Shown here: positions 1-5,342 of the stretch, in pieces | Position numbering within the stretch: position 1 is the stretch's first letter | How the letters are laid out: each line of letters starts with the position of its first letter | Source: an uncultured Phycisphaera sp. | Lineage (GTDB): Bacteria > Planctomycetota > Phycisphaerae > Phycisphaerales > SM1A02 | Direction of reading: 5' to 3' | NCBI GenBank assembly: GCA_937911845.1 | Contig: CALDQF010000200.1 | Coordinates: 1 to 5,342, forward strand | DNA length: 5,342 bases | Made by a program: the position numbers and the translations under genes | Notes under the pieces: generated by a model | Told to the model about the DNA's origin: nothing | The model's input: the letters and a program-made list of their open reading frames with translations, nothing else | Database searches by the model: none

Positions 1-176
1 CCCTGCTTGGGCTGTTGCCAAACCATCCGGTACAAGTGAGACAAGTCCAAATGGTGGCCATCGGCGACCACATCCAAAGGGCCAGAAAATTCAATGGTTC
101 GCGCTGGTTGCAAGCGAAGCATTTCACGGACGATTGCTTCGCCAAAAGCTTCAGGTTCTCGGGGAAGTCGATTCAT
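1..176 (-). CDS. Partial gene, small unknown protein, possibly DUF1444-like (5' end only)
   Basis: An open frame of 58 codons reads leftward from an ATG at 176-174 and leaves the window without a stop, so only the N-terminus is visible. The start is supported by a GAGG Shine-Dalgarno six bases upstream. The protein begins MNRLPREPEAFGEAIVREML, which looks like a short amphipathic helix. A predicted beta region follows with the pattern 'hydrophobic-SGPLDVVADGHHLDL', then 'SHLYRMVWQQP'. This layout (helix, 'x-PL-x-V-x-x-DG-x-x-L-x-L-x-x-LYR') reminds me of the N-terminus of DUF1444 (YtpQ-like) proteins, whose function is unknown. The resemblance is from memory and weak. There is no signal peptide or membrane segment in the visible part. 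The gene is divergent from kdsA. That it is coding rests on the uninterrupted frame, the Shine-Dalgarno and a plausible protein composition. Confidence 0.6.
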   Translation of the reverse strand, partial: MNRLPREPEAFGEAIVREMLRLQPARTIEFSGPLDVVADGHHLDLSHLYRMVWQQPKQ

Positions 177-316
177 ATGGATCCTCAGTCCACGAAGAAT
201 GAACCATGCAAACGGTGAACCAAGTGCCAAGCTTCAGTGCCCGCCGATCCGGACGCGATAATCCTCAAATCCCTTCCAAACCGACTCCAAAAGTCTGACG
301 GCGGTACCCTTGGGGC
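177..316. promoter_or_regulatory. Divergent intergenic region between the left-edge gene and kdsA
   Basis: This 140-base gap separates two divergently read genes, so promoters for both should lie in it or within the gene starts. On the plus strand GATAAT at 267-272 resembles a -10 box about 45 bases before the kdsA ATG, but I see no matching -35 box at the usual spacing. A 30-codon ATG frame (206-298) ends in TGA in the same frame as kdsA and is not convincing as a gene. I see no clear operator, riboswitch or terminator. Confidence 0.3.
183..186 (-). promoter_or_regulatory. Shine-Dalgarno for the partial minus-strand gene
   Basis: On the minus strand GAGG (within TGAGGA) lies six bases before the ATG at 176-174. 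This fixes the start of the left-edge gene, which otherwise has in-frame sense codons extending upstream. Confidence 0.55.
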
Positions 317-1129
317 ATGCAAATCATCGATTTGAATCGCGTTTCTATAGGCCCCAACGCCCCTTTGACCATCATCTCGGGACCTTGCGTGCTGGAACCG
401 AACGACCTGGCCCTCCGGACCTGTGAAAGTGTTCAGTCGATTTGCCAACAACTTGGTCTGCAGTTCATCGCCAAAGCGTCATTCGACAAAGCCAACCGAT
501 CAAGCCTGGGGTCCAACCGAGGACCTGGTATCGATGCCGGTTTGGGCGAACTGCAACGCATCGGAAGGACACTTGACTGCCCGGTGACCACTGATGTGCA
601 CCTTCCGGAGCAATGTAAAGCTGCCGGTGAAGCTGTAGACCTTCTCCAAATCCCCGCATTTCTTTGCCGCCAAACTGACCTGCTCCAAGCCGCTGCCGCC
701 ACCGGACGTGCCGTGAACGTGAAAAAAGGCCAATTCATGTCACCCGGCGAGATGTCCGGAGTCATTGGTAAGTTGCAAGACGCCCGAGCCACCATGCTCA
801 CCGAACGTGGAACATTCTTTGGTTACAACCGTTTGGTTAATGACTTCACTGGACTGGCTGAAATGCGCGACTTTGGGGTCCCGGTTTGCTTTGATGTCAC
901 CCATTCCACCCAACGACCCGGAGCAGGTGCAGGAGTGACTGCCGGTCGTCCTGAGATGGCACCTCTACTGGCCCGGTCCGCGGTCGCGGCCGGCGTGGAT
1001 GCACTTTTCATTGAGTGTCACCCCAATCCAGACCAGGCCGCCAGCGATGGCGCGACAGTCCAACCGCTGGAACGGATGAGTGACATTCTGACCGACTGCG
1101 CCCGAATCTCAGAAGCGCTACGTGGCTAA
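317..1129 (+). CDS. kdsA: 3-deoxy-8-phosphooctulonate synthase (KDO-8-phosphate synthase), metal-dependent type
   Basis: KdsA condenses phosphoenolpyruvate with D-arabinose 5-phosphate to give KDO 8-phosphate, a cytoplasmic step toward the KDO of the lipopolysaccharide inner core. The 270-residue protein has the usual family length, and a single TIM-barrel domain fills it. Diagnostic motifs are SGPCVLE (21-27), KASFDKANRSS (53-63), QIPAFLCRQTDL (111-122), NVKKGQFMSP (134-143), DVTHSTQ (193-199) and IECHP (232-236). Cys24, His196, Glu233 and Asp244 match the four metal ligands of the metal-dependent class; the metal-independent E. coli type has Asn in place of the Cys. The start is well fixed: an in-frame TGA lies at 296-298 and no other start codon occurs before 317. 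No strong Shine-Dalgarno is seen. No kdsB, kdsC or kdsD lies beside it. The stop is 12 bases from the stop of the convergent carboxypeptidase gene. Confidence 0.97.
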   Translation: MQIIDLNRVSIGPNAPLTIISGPCVLEPNDLALRTCESVQSICQQLGLQFIAKASFDKANRSSLGSNRGPGIDAGLGELQRIGRTLDCPVTTDVHLPEQCKAAGEAVDLLQIPAFLCRQTDLLQAAAATGRAVNVKKGQFMSPGEMSGVIGKLQDARATMLTERGTFFGYNRLVNDFTGLAEMRDFGVPVCFDVTHSTQRPGAGAGVTAGRPEMAPLLARSAVAAGVDALFIECHPNPDQAASDGATVQPLERMSDILTDCARISEALRG

Positions 1130-1141
1130 ACAAACCTCGGC

Positions 1142-2662
1142 TTAGTCCAGTCCGTGGAGCGGGAGCAGTTTGCTCTCAAGATGACGCATCAATGGCTCGG
1201 CCGATAAAGGTCTTCCGGTGAGTTTTTCGGTCAATTCCAACGCGCCGTACCGTTTGCCTTCAGCATGCACTTTGGTGTTGAGCCATTCTCGCAGAGGATT
1301 GAATTCGCCACGGGAAAAACCATCGACCAGGCCTGGATGATCTGAGCAAGCCGCTTCAAACAATTGCGCGGCATGCAGGTTGCCAAGCGTATACGTCGGG
1401 AAGTAGCCCATGGCCGTCATGGACCAATGAATATCTTGGAGGCATCCGTGGGCATCATCCGTCACTTCAACACCAAGGAGCTCTCGGTACCGGGCGTTCC
1501 AGGCCTCGGGGAGATCGCGAACGGCAAGTTCCCCTTTCAACATTTGCCGTTCCAGCCCAAAGCGAATGATGATGTGCAGGTTGTAGGTCGCCTCATCGGC
1601 CTCCACTCGGATGAATCCCGGGGCAACCACGTTGGCAGCGCCGTACAGGGCTTTGGCGTCAAACGTCCGAGCCCCTTCCCCCAAAATTTCGTGGGCCAAA
1701 GGTGTCGCCCATTCCCAGAAGGCTGCACTGCGGCCAACTTGGTTTTCCCACATGCGGCTCTGGGATTCATGGATCCCGAGCGAAATGGAATCTCCGACGG
1801 GCAAACCGATCGCATCGGAACGCAATCCCTGTTCGTAAATCCCATGTCCACATTCGTGGAGGGTCGAACCCAAAGCATCAAGAATGTTGTCGTCATGGAA
1901 CCGAGTGGTCAAACGAACATCACCGCAGTGAGTCCCCGAACAGAAAGGGTGGGTTGAAGTATCAAGTCGGCCTCGGTTGAAATCAAAACCAATCCCCTCC
2001 GCCATCCGGCGCACAAAGGATTCCTGAGTCGACCGGTCAAAGACAACACGATTGAACGCATCACAAGGGGATTGGTCCGCGGCCGAAAGGGTGGCCACCA
2101 ATTCCCGAAGCCGAATTTCGAGAGGTTCAAAAACAGAATCGACTTCTTTGGCGGTACATCCGGGCTCATAGTCTTCGGCCAACGCATCCCACGGCTCTCC
2201 ACCAGTGGGGATCCCATAGCACTCGGCTTTGCGGCGAAGGAGATCCACGATGCGTTCAAGGACGGGAGCAAACTGGCCGAAGTCGGATGCCCCTCTTGCT
2301 TTGGCCCAGATGCCTTGGCCCTCGCTTTGCAGACGTGCTTCTTCTTCAACCAACTCGACGGGAAGGAGTCTCTTTCGTTCGTGGGTTCGGCGAAGTTCAC
2401 GAAGATTGACCGCATCATCTCCTAGAGGGTCCAAATCATTCGAAGCTGCTTCAGCCGTGGCAATGGCATCGGACATGGCCGGGCCAGCCACCCGTTCGTG
2501 GGCCAGACGGGCTAGCAACGCGAGTTGCTCACCCCGGTAGACCCGGCCACCTTCCGGAAGCAGAACTTCTTGATCCCATCCAAGCAGAGCAGCGCTCGAG
2601 CCAATAAGGGACGCTTCACGGGAGAGGGTGGCAAGATGCTCATGCGGATTCATGGTGGACAT
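1142..2662 (-). CDS. M32 family metallocarboxypeptidase (carboxypeptidase Taq type)
   Basis: M32 enzymes are cytoplasmic, zinc-type (or other divalent-metal) carboxypeptidases that remove C-terminal residues from peptides, with broad specificity and little action at proline. The protein is 506 residues, typical for the family, and mostly helical. All family signatures are visible in order: HPF at 238-240, DVRLT at 248-252, the metal site HECGH at 269-273, HES at 298-300 with the likely third ligand Glu299, IRVEAD at 351-356, and GCLQDIHW at 406-413. The conserved C-terminal region NPLREWLNTKVHAEGKRY (455-472) is also present. The frame stays open far upstream to 2908, but those codons overlap the next gene and give an Arg/Cys-rich sequence unlike the family. 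I therefore start at the ATG at 2662; a second ATG three codons later (2653) is equally possible. Neither has a Shine-Dalgarno. No signal peptide is seen. It lies downstream of the DUF1573-ankyrin gene on the same strand. Confidence 0.93.
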   Translation of the reverse strand: MSTMNPHEHLATLSREASLIGSSAALLGWDQEVLLPEGGRVYRGEQLALLARLAHERVAGPAMSDAIATAEAASNDLDPLGDDAVNLRELRRTHERKRLLPVELVEEEARLQSEGQGIWAKARGASDFGQFAPVLERIVDLLRRKAECYGIPTGGEPWDALAEDYEPGCTAKEVDSVFEPLEIRLRELVATLSAADQSPCDAFNRVVFDRSTQESFVRRMAEGIGFDFNRGRLDTSTHPFCSGTHCGDVRLTTRFHDDNILDALGSTLHECGHGIYEQGLRSDAIGLPVGDSISLGIHESQSRMWENQVGRSAAFWEWATPLAHEILGEGARTFDAKALYGAANVVAPGFIRVEADEATYNLHIIIRFGLERQMLKGELAVRDLPEAWNARYRELLGVEVTDDAHGCLQDIHWSMTAMGYFPTYTLGNLHAAQLFEAACSDHPGLVDGFSRGEFNPLREWLNTKVHAEGKRYGALELTEKLTGRPLSAEPLMRHLESKLLPLHGLD

Positions 2663-2688
2663 GAAAAAAGCATACGCAAGAAACGGGA

Positions 2689-2715
2689 AATGGGCCCACC
2701 GAAGGTGGGCCCATT
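2689..2715. terminator. Perfect 12-bp inverted repeat (candidate terminator or 5'-leader hairpin)
   Basis: Arms AATGGGCCCACC (2689-2700) and its exact reverse complement (2704-2715) flank a three-base loop, giving a very GC-rich stem. It lies 51 bases past the stop of the DUF1573-ankyrin gene and 26 bases before the carboxypeptidase ATG. Read on the minus strand, it is followed by TTTCCCGTTTCTTGCG, which is only moderately T-rich, so a Rho-independent terminator is plausible but not textbook. It could instead be a leader hairpin that slows RNA decay or tunes translation of the carboxypeptidase. Confidence 0.55.
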
Positions 2716-2766
2716 GAACTTTCAAGAAATTAAGTCCGAAGAAACAACAGTCTCCTCCAGGTCGAA

Positions 2767-4413
2767 TCACGGTGTCGCGGTGGCAAGACCTGCTGCTTCG
2801 TACGCTTGCGTTAGGGCAGCGACGACATCTTCGGCACGGAGATCGGATCGTTTTCGAGCGGATTCCAAGGCGTTCATACCGTTTTTGTCCTCTGCACTGA
2901 GATCGCAACCTGCATCAACCAAAATGCCAATCATTTTGGCATCTGCTCCAGCGTTTTTGGCTGCCATCAACAAGGCGGTGTTGCCTTCGTTGTCGGTGAT
3001 TTTGAGGTTGGCCCCGGATTTGATCAACAAAGCAACATTGTCGTGCATGTTGGTTCGAGCAGCGTGCATGAGTGGTGTTGCTCCCTGCAGGACGTCCTTG
3101 GCTTCCATGTCAGCATCCAAGGAGAGGAGGTACTCCACCACCTTCGGGTCTTCATTGAATCCAGCTGCCCAAATCAACGGAGTGAACCCAATCATGCCAC
3201 CAACGACCTCTACGCCGGCGCCAGCTTGAACCAACTCTTTGACCGTGGGCAAATCACCAAAGCCGGCCGCCCAACAGAGCGGCGTGTTGCCGATTTGATC
3301 TTTTTGCTTGGGATCGGCTCCGGCATCAAGAAGAGCACGAACAATCTCAATTTTAGCGACTTTAACGCCTGGCTCACGACGAACGGCGAACATCAAGGGG
3401 TTGCGTCCCATCCGGTCGGTCTTGTCCAGTTGATCACCCGCGTCCAGCAGGGCAAAGACTACTTGTTCGTTGCCCCACCGACACGCCTTCATAAGCGGAG
3501 TTTGGTAAGAACTGTCCAAAGCATTGGGCTTGATTTCAGCATCCGCGATCATCTTCAAAATGGTGTCGGTGCGGGCTTGACGAAGGGCCGAGTCAGCCAA
3601 GGACACCGAATCTTTCAACAGCTGATCCAACCGTTCACTGGCTGGAAGGCTGGGCGCGGGTTTTGCAGAAGCGTCACCTTTAGAGGCCGGCTTCACTGCG
3701 GACATTGCCAGAGTTGTGGACACCGAAGCACCCTTGGGGTGATCGGTACGGAACACAATTCGACGTTGCCGGTATCCCGCCTCACGATACGATTCCCAAT
3801 CGATGCGTACTTCGTGGGACGTCTTGGCTTCCGCCGAGAATTCGGTGACCACTGGCGGGTACATGCTTTCAATTTTGAATGGCGTGCCATCGGTACAAGA
3901 GATGGTGACCAAACCATCAGGGTGAAGGTCTGGATCCAACCGCTGTGGATCACAGTTCACAAACGCGATGGACTTTGCTGAGACTTGCATCTGCACCGGG
4001 GGATGATTCTCGATCAAGAACGTCACGGTTTTGGTGAGGGTCCGAGCCACTTGACCACCATCCAAACTAATGGATACCTCGACCGAGCCACCTGGCTCAA
4101 TGGTTTCACCCTCGGGACAGTTGGCCGTCGTGCAGCCGCATGACGTCTTGCATTTGGTGAGAACAACGGTGCTGTCACCACCGTTGGTCAAGGTCACGGT
4201 CCCCGAACCTTTCTCGCCGGTTGCGATTTCACCAAGATCAAGACGCTGGGGCTCGACGGTGACCACCCGTTCATTGGAAGAGGGCTTGTCGGCCTTGATC
4301 TTGGGATCCTCTTTCGAGCCGAACGAAGGAGCCGGCGTGGGGGCGACATCCTGAGCCAAGGCAAAGCCACAAAGCAGCAGAGAGAGGGTCGTTACGAATC
4401 GTTGAGCAACCAT
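2767..4413 (-). CDS. Secreted DUF1573 domain protein with C-terminal ankyrin repeats
   Basis: The specific function is unknown. The 548-residue protein begins with a signal peptide: Arg5, a hydrophobic stretch over about 6-19, and an ALA-Q cleavage site after residue 20. It should therefore act in the periplasm or outside the cell. Residues 51-120 match DUF1573, an Ig-like beta-sandwich family, with its hallmark SCGCT (91-95) and PGGSVEVSISLDGG (107-120); Cys88, 92, 94 and 99 cluster here. Residues 140-240 look like a second Ig-like domain, with 'FRTDHP' at 221-226 as in planctomycete DUF1573 proteins. A Lys/Ala/Pro-rich linker (about 241-258) follows. Ankyrin repeats run from about 302 to 542: six recognisable units with cores TPLMKA, NPLMFA, TPLCWA, TPLIWA, TPLMHA and TALLMA, plus capping repeats. 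The start is the ATG at 4413, chosen because of the GGAG site and signal peptide; an ATG 19 codons upstream is unlikely. There is no C-terminal anchor. A role in protein binding is inference from the ankyrin fold. Confidence 0.9.
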   Translation of the reverse strand: MVAQRFVTTLSLLLCGFALAQDVAPTPAPSFGSKEDPKIKADKPSSNERVVTVEPQRLDLGEIATGEKGSGTVTLTNGGDSTVVLTKCKTSCGCTTANCPEGETIEPGGSVEVSISLDGGQVARTLTKTVTFLIENHPPVQMQVSAKSIAFVNCDPQRLDPDLHPDGLVTISCTDGTPFKIESMYPPVVTEFSAEAKTSHEVRIDWESYREAGYRQRRIVFRTDHPKGASVSTTLAMSAVKPASKGDASAKPAPSLPASERLDQLLKDSVSLADSALRQARTDTILKMIADAEIKPNALDSSYQTPLMKACRWGNEQVVFALLDAGDQLDKTDRMGRNPLMFAVRREPGVKVAKIEIVRALLDAGADPKQKDQIGNTPLCWAAGFGDLPTVKELVQAGAGVEVVGGMIGFTPLIWAAGFNEDPKVVEYLLSLDADMEAKDVLQGATPLMHAARTNMHDNVALLIKSGANLKITDNEGNTALLMAAKNAGADAKMIGILVDAGCDLSAEDKNGMNALESARKRSDLRAEDVVAALTQAYEAAGLATATP

Positions 4414-4594
4414 TGGTGTTCTCCAAGAACTCATGCACATGACTGGAGCCCAGCCGGACGAAAGAATCAAACACTAGCGTTCCTCTATCGTCACCCTGGA
4501 CGAGGAGATACACAAGAGTTGAACGCCAAAACCCTCTTTTTGGTTGCGTCGTAATGCGCAAAAAAGACCGTTCCCGGGTACTTTCTTCAATTCG
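4414..4594. promoter_or_regulatory. Divergent intergenic region between the DUF1573-ankyrin and Memo genes
   Basis: This 181-base gap must carry the start signals for both divergent genes. I see no convincing -35/-10 pair on either strand. A weak AT-rich inverted repeat (CCAAAA at 4526-4531, TTTTGG at 4538-4543) and a CCCGGG palindrome near 4573-4578 are present, but neither is strong enough to name. The Memo gene has no Shine-Dalgarno in front of its ATG. Confidence 0.3.
4421..4424 (-). promoter_or_regulatory. Shine-Dalgarno for the DUF1573-ankyrin gene
   Basis: GGAG on the minus strand lies seven bases from the first base of the ATG at 4413, with six bases between (AACACC). It decides the start in favour of the ATG that begins the signal peptide rather than the ATG at 4470. 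Confidence 0.7.
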
Positions 4595-5342
4595 ATGAAC
4601 GATTCCAACCCTGAAATTCCTCAACCTGAACATGTGAGCCGACCTCGCTTGCGGCCCGTTCAAGTCCTTCCCACCCAGCAAAATGGCCAAACAATTCTGG
4701 CCCTCCGCGATCCTCTCCAATTGGCGGGGCAAACGATGGCCATCCCCCCACAGGCTTTGGGCATGCTCCAGCACTTTCGGGGAGAAAAGACCGTTTCAGA
4801 AATTGGCGAGACGCTCAAAGCCCCAAGCGAGAAGGTGCTTGAACTGGCGGTGGCCTTGGATGGTCTCGGTTTGCTGGAGGGGCCCACGGCCGAAGCTTTG
4901 GAAGATGCCAAACTCAAGCAACTGCAGGAGGCGGGCCACTTCCCCCCACGAGCAACCCAGGGGTTGGGCAACTCTGAAATTGCAAAAGCTGCAATCCGGG
5001 GCTGGTTTGCGGAGACCGAAGATCCCGAACTCTCAGGAATGCCGGTTGCTTTGTTGGCCCCGAGCTTGTCCTACAGTCAAGCATGGGAGGTCTTCGCCGG
5101 GGCATGGCATCCTGTCCGCAGCGAATCCGCCCCGGACAGAGTGGTCGTGTTAGGACCGGCCCATGCTTCTATTGGCAAGGGAGTTTCCGGAACTCAGCTG
5201 GGCATCGCGACCGCACTTGGCATTTGCCCGGTGGATCAGGACCTCCTTCAACTGCTGCAGAAAAAACTGGGGGACCATTACTACCAAGATGAATTGGACC
5301 ACTTTGCCGAACACGGCTTGGAATCCCAGCTTCCTTGGATCC
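4595..5342 (+). CDS. Memo-family protein (AmmeMemoRadiSam system protein B-like), 3' end outside window
   Basis: The frame runs from an ATG at 4595 to the window edge with no stop, giving 249 visible residues. The ATG is the first in frame after a TGA at 4520-4522; it has no Shine-Dalgarno. Residues about 37-96 (starting LRDPLQLAGQ, with 'GEKTVSEIGETL' near 63-74) resemble a PqqD-like winged-helix domain, as found in front of Memo domains in some bacteria. The Memo domain starts near 149: VALLAPSLSYSQAWEVF (151-167), VVVLGPAH (183-190) and EHGLESQLPW (239-248), matching the family's 'APHAGY-x-YSG', 'GPSH' and 'EHS-x-E-x-QLP'. Human MEMO1 belongs to this fold, related to LigB-type dioxygenases, and binds metal. 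The bacterial role is unknown; it often occurs with AMMECR1 and radical SAM partners, which may lie to the right. The first metal-ligand His is replaced by Ser157. The remaining two metal ligands of the family fall beyond the window. Confidence 0.85.
   Translation, partial: MNDSNPEIPQPEHVSRPRLRPVQVLPTQQNGQTILALRDPLQLAGQTMAIPPQALGMLQHFRGEKTVSEIGETLKAPSEKVLELAVALDGLGLLEGPTAEALEDAKLKQLQEAGHFPPRATQGLGNSEIAKAAIRGWFAETEDPELSGMPVALLAPSLSYSQAWEVFAGAWHPVRSESAPDRVVVLGPAHASIGKGVSGTQLGIATALGICPVDQDLLQLLQKKLGDHYYQDELDHFAEHGLESQLPWI

Noticed and set aside
206..298. Thirty-codon plus-strand frame upstream of kdsA, possible leader peptide
   Set aside because: It has no good ribosome site, no repeated regulatory codons and no attenuator hairpin after it. 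KdsA is full length without it, so it is not a broken kdsA N-terminus either.
1130..1141. Possible shared terminator between the convergent kdsA and carboxypeptidase genes
   Set aside because: The gap is only 12 bases, and I see no stem-loop with a T-run in or near it.
1364..1957. Plus-strand open frame of 197 codons opposite the carboxypeptidase gene
   Set aside because: It is antisense to conserved M32 motifs and has no family resemblance.
2663..2908. An 82-codon N-terminal extension of the M32 carboxypeptidase
   Set aside because: It overlaps the end of the DUF1573-ankyrin gene in another frame, runs through the hairpin, is rich in Arg and Cys, and has no counterpart in the family. The start at 2662 gives normal family length.
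3043..3981. Long plus-strand open frame of 312 codons opposite the ankyrin gene
   Set aside because: It is antisense to a well-supported gene, and its translation has no recognisable domain. It is a shadow of the coding strand.
4414..4470. A 19-residue N-terminal extension of the DUF1573-ankyrin protein from an ATG at 4470
   Set aside because: It would bury the signal peptide, and the GGAG site lies in front of the ATG at 4413.
4683..5153. Plus-strand open frame of 156 codons overlapping the Memo gene
   Set aside because: Its translation is rich in Trp, Arg, Cys and Pro, while the frame from 4595 shows clear Memo motifs through the same bases.
5337..5342. GGATCC at the very end of the window, possibly a cloning junction
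   Set aside because: The same hexamer occurs several times inside the window, for example at 179-184, so its presence at the edge says little.

Overview
The window holds five protein-coding genes, three complete and two cut by the window edges, with short intergenic gaps. I see no rRNA, tRNA, CRISPR array, insertion sequence or phage gene. The coding sequence looks chromosomal and even in composition. The source is probably a Gram-negative bacterium, because it has a KDO-8-phosphate synthase for lipopolysaccharide. A secreted DUF1573 protein together with a Memo-family protein carrying an extra N-terminal domain suggests Planctomycetota or a relative. That phylum call is inference from gene content, not from a marker gene.

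Layout from left to right. A partial minus-strand gene (1-176) encodes a small unknown protein, possibly DUF1444-like, and leaves the window on the left. It is divergent, across 140 bases, from kdsA on the plus strand (317-1129). kdsA converges, with only 12 bases between stop codons, on a minus-strand M32 carboxypeptidase gene (1142-2662). Upstream of that gene on the same strand lies a secreted DUF1573 plus ankyrin-repeat protein (2767-4413). The 104-base gap between these two genes contains a perfect 12-bp inverted repeat. Across a 181-base divergent gap, a plus-strand gene (4595 onward) encodes a Memo-family (AmmeMemoRadiSam system protein B-like) protein and leaves the window on the right.

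The genes do not form an obvious pathway or defence system. kdsA serves envelope biosynthesis, the M32 enzyme trims peptides in the cytoplasm, the DUF1573-ankyrin protein acts outside the cytoplasm, and the Memo protein is of unknown function. The points most worth a second look are the DUF1573-ankyrin fusion and the Memo homologue, which lacks the first metal-ligand histidine of the family. The hairpin close to the carboxypeptidase start is also of interest.
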